Of a DNA stretch of 64,000 bases, positions 56,160-64,000 are shown one piece after another. Source of the stretch: Tubiluchus corallicola (taxonomy: Eukaryota; Priapulida; Priapulimorpha; Priapulimorphida; Tubiluchidae); contig JAQGDQ010000013.1 in NCBI GenBank assembly GCA_030141605.1, positions 124,001-188,000 on the forward strand, written 5' to 3'. The notes under the pieces were generated by a model, which was given only the letters and a program-made list of their open reading frames with translations, made no database searches and was not told the DNA's origin. Position 1 is the stretch's first letter. Each line of letters starts with the position of its first letter. The position numbers and the translations under genes were made by a program.

Positions 56160-56335
56160 AATTGAGAAATGAGTTAATTTGAGGGCTGAGTCCAAGAGGA
56201 AGGAGGGAAAACAGAAACAGCACTGTAGAGAGTGTAAGAAAAAGGAAAGACTGAAAAAGAGAACAGACGAAAGGAAAATACAGAGACAGAAAAAACAAAA
56301 GTGAAAAGAAAAAGGAAGGGGAAAAAGTGTAGATC
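56160..56335. repeat. Purine-rich tract
   Basis: About 175 bases of A/G-rich sequence (AAAGGAAAGACTGAAAAAGA), opposite in strand bias to the tract at 54.1-54.5 kb on the other side of the retrotransposon. Confidence 0.6.
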
Positions 56336-56346
56336 AAGTGATATAT

Positions 56347-56417
56347 GCCCACACACATGCATGCAACACACACGCACGCGCGGACACATGCACGCACGCA
56401 GGCACACACACGCACAC

Positions 56418-56474
<57 letters not shown>

Positions 56475-56478
56475 CAGA
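56347..56478. repeat. CA/CGCA microsatellite
   Basis: CACACG, CGCA tetranucleotide run (about 15 units near 56420-56462) and CA run. Confidence 0.97.
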
Positions 56479-56479
56479 C

Positions 56480-58900
56480 CCTGTTTTGCGAAACTGTTAC
56501 AGTTAATATTGATTGTAATAGTAATGGTACAAGACTGTCATAACGATATCAATCGTTCGTTAAAAAAGAATGTGGTTTTGAAATGTATGGTCATATACTT
56601 TATTGTGAAATGTTTTAGGAACAATTGCATTTTTTATATTTTTATGTTGTTAACAGAGTATATGCAGTCATAAATATATAGCGCACAGCAGAAGAAAATG
56701 AGAGCAGAAGAGAAAAAAATACAAAAAAAATACCGAGTTACATAACTCACATTCAAGAAATAACTGCATGAGTTAGCATGGGCGTACGAGGCGGGGTCAC
56801 GGAGGCAGTTGCCTTCCCAGGGCAAATGAATTGTACATTTTCAGGCCAAAACCTGATTATTTTTAGGGCAAATAATTTTCTTTTAAATTTTCAAAATTTA
56901 AGATTTCAATATTCAAAAACTGTTTACGTACTCCATTGGGTCTACCTCTTTTCACTGGCTAAATATAAAGTCTTTCTTACTCGACAAATTGTTGGTAATT
57001 TTTAATTATTGTAAAGTTATAATAGTACCTGCTATCAATTTTGGATCGCTAAACCTCAAAAGTCTTTTTACACTTGTTAAGTACGTGCTCTTCAAAGTTG
57101 GCAAATCTATTGACATGTTTGCAGAAAGAAAACATTGGCATCACCATTATTTCTTTTGAAGTTTTGAAACGTTAGAAAAAGTATTGTGAAAGTATGTGCA
57201 TGTTTTTTCAGTGAAAATGCAAACTTTTGGCTCGTTTTTTGTTAGACTCGTGATTTTTAGCAAAGGTTGTTATAATTTGGACTTTTTACATTTATATACT
57301 ATTGTTATCGCAATTGCTGTGAGTGGTCAGGAAATGATTGCCCCCTCACCAGTGCAGAAGAAATAAATAGATAAAAACTGCTAAAACTATTATAAAGAGC
57401 ATTTAATTTTAAGTGGAAAACACTTATTTTAATATCCGTTATTCGCAGCACAAACTGCCAGAACTGAGCAGGGGTACAATTCACGTTGGTTTCTCAGTAG
57501 GAATAGTGCGTTTCTCATTTCTTTTTATCCATTCGTTAATTTTTCATTTCTGACAATAATTAGTGAAAAAAGTTTAAAAAACACATTAAAGAAAATATCA
57601 TAATGCTTAACATATTAAAAATACGTTTACATCTACTTGTGATTACTGTTATGTATAGCGAGGCGGTCATTTTTTGACACTGTGTATGTCATATTGATAC
57701 ATATACGTATAAAATACAAATCAGCATAAACATGTAGATCTGTAAATATTTTTCTTTTTAATCCCTTTTGTCAGTCTACATCCTACATAATTATGTAGTC
57801 CATTGTTTGCACTTATTTTGAATTACTCAGAACATGGCAACTTAAAAAATTTTCAGGGCAAATTACTTATCTCCCAGTTGATAAATTCCCCCCTCCCCCA
57901 TGTGAGTCAGGACCACGAAACTACGTTCTCAACGCTTTCAACTCAGTGTTTCTTGAAAATGACCTCAGTAAAAGAACAATAGCGCAAGAAGAGTTGCTGT
58001 CAAAGTAATAGTTCTTTTACTGTGAAAAACATCACGAATTGCCAACTTAAGAAAGGGATCGACGGTAAGTACAGAAAAATACACTGATTTACGCATTTAT
58101 TAGTTGTCGTACTGGGAGCCTCAGTGAAGCAGTTCTGGTTCGATGTTGTTCTTGCTAAGGCGGAGTAAATCACCATAAGTGAAATGGCTTGTCCCCCAAA
58201 AGTTGATGATTCGGCGAAGAAAAGGTATCTACGATAATTTGTTTTACTATGGAAGATACTGGTCTGCCCATCCGCCACGTTTCTATATTTTTTGAGTACT
58301 ATTACATTTTGCCTTTTCTTTTTTTTCGTATTTGCTTGTTTGTTTGTCATTGCATATTTATTTCTATTATTTATTTTGTTTATATATTTTGGTTGGATAG
58401 TTGATCGGTCGGTTAGTTGGCTGGTTCTTTAAGTTAGTTATAGTTAATTATTATTTAGGAAATTTAAACTCGAAGCATCTCTAATAAGAGAATTATCCCT
58501 GATAATACGATAGATTCCAGTCTCTTGCCTGCAATCGCGCATCTCTACGTAAGTCACGTATAGGTCTACCAATGAATAGCTTAGACAGAGTACACAGACA
58601 GTAATTAACACGTACAATGCCTGTACCGTCGCATAACGTCTTTTATGCCTTGTGATCGTGATCTAAAGTTAATTTGGTGGTATGCAGCATTTTTGCAATT
58701 TGATCGCAGAGTGTCATATTATCTCATATATTCCTTATATGCCGAATTAAATAATAATTAATTTGCCTAAAAATTAATGTCATAAGGCATGTTAATTGCC
58801 TAAAATGTTGTACACAAAAAATGCTATACACACCACTACTATACACAGGTCGCTTAAAACTGAAGTGCAGTGATTACAGAAAAGTCAAAATTTGTCTTTA
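56480..58900. other. Intergenic stretch with possible dispersed repeat
   Basis: AGGGCAAAT-type phrases recur (TCAGGGCAAATTAC near 57855, CCCAGGGCAAATG near 56817), suggesting the two ends of one old element across 56.77-57.92 kb. No terminal repeat is proven and no gene seen. Confidence 0.25.
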
Positions 58901-59048
58901 TGTTGTTCGTGCAGTAATTGTGAGCTTTCACTTTAGCATAATTCTTGAACAATGCCGATCAAGAGAAAGCAAAGGACTGAAAGGGAAAAGTTTATGGAAA
59001 AGACTATAGGTTTCAATTAGATCAACGAATAAACCATGCAACGTAACA

Positions 59049-59096
59049 CAACCTACAGCTTGAAAGTGAACGTTAACCAACCTATAGCTTGAAAGA
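59049..59096. repeat. Short tandem duplication
   Basis: CAACCTACAGCTTGAAAG is repeated as CAACCTATAGCTTGAAAG 30 bases later, just upstream of the gene 4 promoter. Confidence 0.7.
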
Positions 59097-59123
59097 CGAA
59101 AATAATTGTGTAGGCCTGTCTTG

Positions 59124-59177
59124 GTCACGTGACATATCCGGGGGTGTGACAGTTCCAAAGAAGAGTCGCATGCGCAG
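59124..59177 (+). promoter_or_regulatory. Probable promoter of a fourth gene: CACGTG and NRF1-like sites
   Basis: GTCACGTGAC palindrome at 59124-59133 and CGCATGCGCAG at 59167-59177 (NRF1 consensus GCGCATGCGC with a minor change), in locally GC-rich sequence just before a strong donor at 59219. Confidence 0.5.
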
Positions 59178-59218
59178 TAAGCTTTGTGATAATGCCCATG
59201 GCGTTTGGCGAAACCTAG
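59170..59218 (+). CDS. Unrecognised gene 4, candidate first coding exon
   Basis: ATG at 59170 gives MRSKLCDNAHGVWRNL plus one base, with a strong donor CTAG|GTGAGT. It joins in phase to the exon at 59569. The ATG sits inside the NRF1-like site, so transcription may start too close to it. If so, this is 5' UTR and the protein starts at the ATG at 59601 (MASEMKTRLC). Family not recognised. Confidence 0.4.
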
Positions 59219-59568
59219 GTGAGTTTCTTTTCTGTTTTTCACTGTTTTTGATAACGAATAACAACAGTAAAGATTTGCCGTAGCAATAAAATAAAAGAGC
59301 ATTCTTTTTTTCAAACTTTCACAGTATTGTTCATTCTAAAAAGCAGTTATTGCACTTTTATCATGTGTTTCTGTGAAGGCTGTTTGTTTCGTTCGCTACC
59401 ATTTTCTGCATGTTTCTACTGCTAATCGGCTTCGTTTCAAACAAACGTATCTTTTAACATGAAATTGTAACATTGAATAATGTTAGAACGGTGCACTTCG
59501 TTGTTAAGTTTTTTCTCTATGATTTTAATTTTACGCCTTTCCTTGTTTTGTTGTTTTTACTTCTGTAG

Positions 59569-59688
59569 TTGCGGCCGTTCGATTGTGCGAAAAATTTTTG
59601 ATGGCGTCTGAGATGAAAACGAGGCTGTGTTTTATGGATTTAGCAGCGGCGGACGGTGTTTCCCCGCTTGCATTCTCTCCGTACAATA
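59569..59688 (+). CDS. Unrecognised gene 4, candidate second exon
   Basis: Acceptor TTACTTCTGTAG; reads (G)VAAVRLCEKFLMASEMKTRL, CFMDLAAADGVSPLAFSPYN. It is GC-richer than its surroundings, as coding sequence is elsewhere in the window. The 3' limit is uncertain: GTTACT at 59689 or GTATTC at 59695 could be donors. The frame stays open to 59858, but the later part looks non-coding. I do not recognise the protein. Confidence 0.4.
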
Positions 59689-59689
59689 G

Positions 59690-62600
59690 TTACTGTATTC
59701 TTCTTTGCACTAAGAAAACTACGTTAACCGAAAAACTGAGAAGTGCTCTCTTAATCATTTTTAATTTTAACTATACATTAAAAACTTCTGCCATCTGTAT
59801 GCCAGTGCTGTTTTACTTGCTTGAACAGTTGCTAAAATTAGTCTCGCTGAATGTGTGAAAGTGTTCCGCCTGAATTAGGGAGTCAGCACGTCTCCTCGAT
59901 CTGTTGATTGCTTAATAATGTTTGTCAGTACTACTGTCGTTTGCTTACTTTCTGTTTGCTTACTGTATTAGCAGCAACCAGCTGTATTAGTTTAAAACAG
60001 CTATGTTTTAAATTAATGCAGTCTTGCAAAATTTTATAATTGTTTCACCATCAACACTTTATTGATTGTACTTTAACATTTACATTTTGCTATCTATTGA
60101 CTAAGTGAAGTTCCTATAAGTCTTCAAAAGAGCTTTGGTAATATTTTGCTAATGCTGTTGCCTTCATAAAGTTTTGTTGATAATAATATGCCATTTTCGT
60201 TTCTACAGGTTGTTGTGTAATGAAATTTATTTTCTTTGCAGGTAAACTAACTATACACTACAGTTTGTACAATGTACATAGTGAACATATTTTTTATACA
60301 TACTTTTTGAAAATTATCAATGTTTCATTATAGTAATGTATATATTTATTTGTAACTTGAGAGAATGTGGGGTGAAGACATTGCTTATGTATTAAATTAT
60401 CAGTGGGAGTGAGAGATTATGGAGGGAGAGAGAGTCATAATTTTATTAATAAATAATCTAATTTAGATAATCTAATAACCTAATCTAGTTTTAACGTGAA
60501 TTATAGTCGTAAAAATGTTTTTTAATCATTTTTCAAACAATATTGACTTTTCTACAATGCAAAGCTTCGTTGATTTCTGCTTGTGCCCGTGCATTATTAG
60601 CCAGGGACTGCGTGCAACTGATGCAAGGAGGCTTAATAAAATTAATGTACACTTTCTCATTAGTAGAATTATAAATATCGATATTGCATTTTTGGTTCTA
60701 TTCAAACTGCCTAGTTGGCGTCAACTTTCGCAAGAACAAATTCTAGGCCTGAGAGTTTAGCACAAAACGAGGCTAGATGCATTAGCTGTCAGTCTGCCAC
60801 AAATTAAACGTTGAGCTGTACTGCTTAGACGTTTGTGTAGATTCTTTTAACTGGGAGTGTGATCGCGACCTGGCACAGCCAGTTACTTTACGTCTCTATC
60901 GATCAATGATAATATGTAGTCACGTGACGCAACTGCCGCTATGTCAGCTAAATAATTTCTTGCATTGGCGTGTTATTTGCTCGCAGCCACTAATGACGCT
61001 GAATTAAAAATTTGCATGCTGAAACCAATTAAAATCTTGAGATTTGAAAATTTAGAGTGTGTCTTAAATGACATTTAGGGTAATTTTTGCAATTAACTCC
61101 TTTCAAGTAGTTGAATCAATAAATTCATCTCTTTAATCTAGCATTAACTTACGATCGTTTTTATATTAATTTTTATTATCTCTCATTGATATCTTTCATT
61201 TGATTCTTGAGCAGTGCTTAACCTGAACGATTCGGTAAATTCAGTAAGTTTAGAAGGTACGAAAACGAAAAAAGCGATAAATACGTTGCAGTCAGCAGAA
61301 ATTTAACATTTTTCATCAGTAATGTGGTGTATGTTAATAAACTAGCGTCATGCTAGTATTTAAAATTCTAGCGTTTTAGAAGTAAACACCTAAAATATAT
61401 AACATCTATTTTTCGTTGAAAATGGATTATGAAGAGTTACAGGCTGGAAGTTGTAGCTTGTATGATATTACCCCTGCCTGTGTGTCGTTCATCATCTCAC
61501 CGTTTATCCTCGAATGAGTTATTCCAGTTTACATTATATTTTAGCAGGTCCTGCTGCTAAGCGCTGAAGCCTAGATCCTAGCTATTAGTCTCCATCGTTC
61601 CACCGATACCCTAATAAAAAAGAGACTTCTAAGAAAAATACTTAGGTGTCCAGAACTAGCTAAAGAAATTTTGTCAGAGGAGAGATAACCTGTGGAAAAA
61701 AGAAATTGATCTCTCTCTATCTCTGCCTGATTATTTTCTCTTTCCCAAACTTCCCAACTCTTTTTCTTCCTTCCATTTATATTTTGACTCCTGTTGTCTA
61801 ATCAGACTTGGCTGGAGTCCCTTCGAATGTGCCGTTATTCGTACTAGAAATCTAAAATGACTAATGACTTGAAATGTAATCCCGATTAAAACAGGTGACC
61901 TTCCCCCAATCACTATATACATACAGCTTGCTTGCTTTCAGTGCGTGTTTTCCCGCTGGTAATTTCGGTGGTTAGAAAACCGCGAAGATGGCCTAGAATT
62001 GTCATCCACTGACATTTCCAAAATGTCACGACTATAACCCTTGGTCTGAAATTGGTACGAGTGTAATAATAAATAAAATACTGGGTACAACCGTCCGGAA
62101 CAAGGACAATACGTTTTACCACATGCAGAAATACAATTTCAAACGCAAATTGGATGAATTGCAAGTTTTTCCCTCTCCTCACTCGTCTTGTGGTTTGAAC
62201 AGATGCGTTGCTTTAATAGAATATTGAGTTGAATAGCTAGTGGGCGTTGTTGAACAAGCTAGCTTAAAAGCTAGTAAGTTTTCATAGCGCTAAATCATGC
62301 ACGAGATAAGATGTCGGTGACTTATTCTCTTGGCGAATAGCTGTGTCTGTTCGCTAACGTTATGCAGTAACATTGTTTATATATATATTATGTGAAACGT
62401 GTAAACTAATTATTATATGTAATAAATTACAAGTCAGTGTTCAATGCCCGGATTTGGGGAAATCTCAGTTTTTTTTCTAAATCTGACCATGCTTATTCTT
62501 GCAGCCATGACATTAAGACACATTAAAACTTAATTGCTTTCAGAGAACTGTAATAATAAACTGAAGTGACAGTAAGAAACTCATAGTTTCAATATGGGGC

Positions 62601-64000
62601 CAAATGTCTTCTGAGTTAGATCTGTGTGTCTTTGACATTTCTACTAGCCTGTTAAGCAGTCTATTTCTATCTTCTTATCAAGTAATTCCTATAGTAAATT
62701 TTAGTATGTCCTTAATTGTGTTTGTTTTATCAGGTTGAGCTAGACAGCTGTTGCTCTTTCGAACTTTGGGACTTTTGTCACAGTCTCCAGCTGCCATTTA
62801 GTTAGGCTATGATAATTGTTCGTTTTAGCTAAATATTTTGTCGGCTTGTCGAAAGATGATGCCATTTCTTAGATTTGCCTGATTTTGGAATAAGGTGATT
62901 CTCAAGATGCGGTAAACAGGTAGAAACATCAATACCTGCACAACTAATGGTGGTCGTAATAGGAGGATCAAGGTCAGCTCACTGCAAAGAATTTGAGTTT
63001 GGGTGTCACCTACTGACAACTCAACATAGGTGAAAAAAATCCAAAAAGAGAGTCCAGAGAGTGGTAGGCTTAGTGGGAGAATCCAGGTGAGCTTAATGTA
63101 AGGACCATACTGACAGCTTAACATTGATAGATTTGACCTTTCCAGAAGGGAGGATCCAGGATTCGTACAATTGCAACTAAAGCGTTATAGAATCAGGTTT
63201 TATCATGCAAATGTCAGGTGTAGATGCTAGGTGTTGGGTGAGAATTGTTGGGTACTGACATGCAATGGCATTGAGGTTAAAGGTCACATGTGGACACAGT
63301 GTTGAAATATAGAGGTTATAAGTTTAAACAGCATATCAACTTATGAGACAATTGTGCGAAACTATCAACTTGTTCTCGGTAACAGAAGCAATTAAAGGAA
63401 TGGCTGATGCATCTGATCATGAAGATCAACACATCACACTCACATTAATTAGACACTGTTTGTTTTTATGCTACATAATTAGTCAGATTAAGAGATCAAA
63501 ACGTCTAAACAATTAACAACATGTGGACATGACATAGATAATCACACTTTAAAATCTCATCTCAGGTTTAAGTGCAAGGTATCTTTTCTAATTCTCTTTT
63601 GACGCTTTCGACTTGGGTATTCTTTCAGTTATATAACATGGATGCAATATAGTAGTGCTCATGCTAACTGAATTTTTAATCACACATTTGGACAATAAAA
63701 CACTATGGTAAAGATCGTATCATTTAAGGCTAATTTTGATTCATTAGTCTGAATTTTTTTGTAGAAGCAGTTTTCCAATAGTAACTGGCTGTGGTGTTTG
63801 TTCTGTAGAATTATGCCCACGATCTAAATCATGTAGTCTCTTACAAATAAACCTTATAGGTATCAACCCAATGCCTGAAAGTATCACTTCTATCAAGTAC
63901 TGTCTTGCCATATTTGCAAAAAAGAACATTCTTTTCCATTCCTATTTGGTTGGCTGAAACATACAGTTATAGACCATCAGCTGTAGCGGATAGCCCTATA
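59690..64000. other. Probable intron or flank of gene 4, nothing else firmly supported
   Basis: AT-rich; a GTCACGTGAC palindrome recurs at 60919-60928 and a diverged tandem repeat lies at 62.9-63.2 kb. No further exon could be joined to gene 4. Confidence 0.35.
62955..63180. repeat. Diverged tandem repeat, about two units
   Basis: GGAGGATCAAGGTCAGCTCA ... ACTGACAACTCAACAT near 62960-63028 is echoed by GGGAGAATCCAGGTGAGCTT ... ACTGACAGCTTAACAT near 63075-63125, with a third partial start (GGGAGGATCCAGG) at about 63155. Confidence 0.5.

Noticed and set aside
56152-56673. Cys/Val/Arg- and His/Thr/Arg-rich frames
   Set aside because: Translations of the CA/CGCA microsatellite and the purine tract.
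62825-63124. 99-codon - strand hydrophobic frame
   Set aside because: It lies across the diverged tandem repeat, with no motif and no splice support.

Overview
This is metazoan nuclear DNA. It is AT-rich and intron-rich, with short exons in long introns, GT-AG junctions, microsatellites, SINE, LINE and MITE debris and a U6 snRNA. Two genes are recognised with certainty from protein motifs: a MYT1/ST18-family CCHHC zinc-finger factor and a PCMTD-type protein-L-isoaspartate methyltransferase-like gene. The window looks like an invertebrate bilaterian; I cannot place it to phylum from sequence alone.

Layout. (1) 0.65-9.84 kb, + strand: the 3' seven exons of a coiled-coil protein with a C-terminal C2H2-like zinc knuckle, family not recognised; its 5' end lies outside the window. 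One of its introns holds an antisense U6 snRNA gene with a TATA box, and its introns also hold a MITE and a LINE fragment. (2) 9.84-20.9 kb: non-coding sequence with a T-rich tract, a long TAC microsatellite, a CA/TA microsatellite, three neighbouring tRNA-type SINE copies and two perfect CRE palindromes. (3) 20.93-41.57 kb, + strand: 18 coding exons of the MYT1-family gene, 1698 codons plus stop with every splice phase agreeing. It has six intact CCHHC fingers, the MYT1 domain, a C-terminal coiled coil and the relic of a seventh finger. (4) 41.57-46.05 kb: convergent 3' ends, including a tandem duplication that doubles a poly(A) signal. (5) 46.05-51.99 kb, - strand: a seven-exon PCMTD gene of 687 residues, with a probable promoter near 53.9 kb (CRE-like, ZNF143-like and CACGTG sites). 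(6) 54.5-56.1 kb, - strand: a decayed non-LTR retrotransposon with reverse transcriptase motifs. (7) 59.1-59.7 kb, + strand: the likely start of a fourth, unrecognised gene, with CACGTG and NRF1-like sites.

How the genes relate. From memory, MYT1-family and PCMTD genes are also neighbours in vertebrates (MYT1-PCMTD2 and ST18-PCMTD1), so this window appears to keep an ancient gene pair, here convergent. MYT1-family proteins are nuclear regulators of neuronal differentiation. PCMTD proteins join an isoaspartate-methyltransferase-like fold to a SOCS-box-like tail that recruits Elongin/Cullin-5. No direct biochemical link between the two is implied. I found no clearly new molecular system. The best leads are the relic finger with its symmetric exon phases, the PCMTD tail with a textbook BC box, the variant U6 gene, and the unrecognised first and fourth genes.
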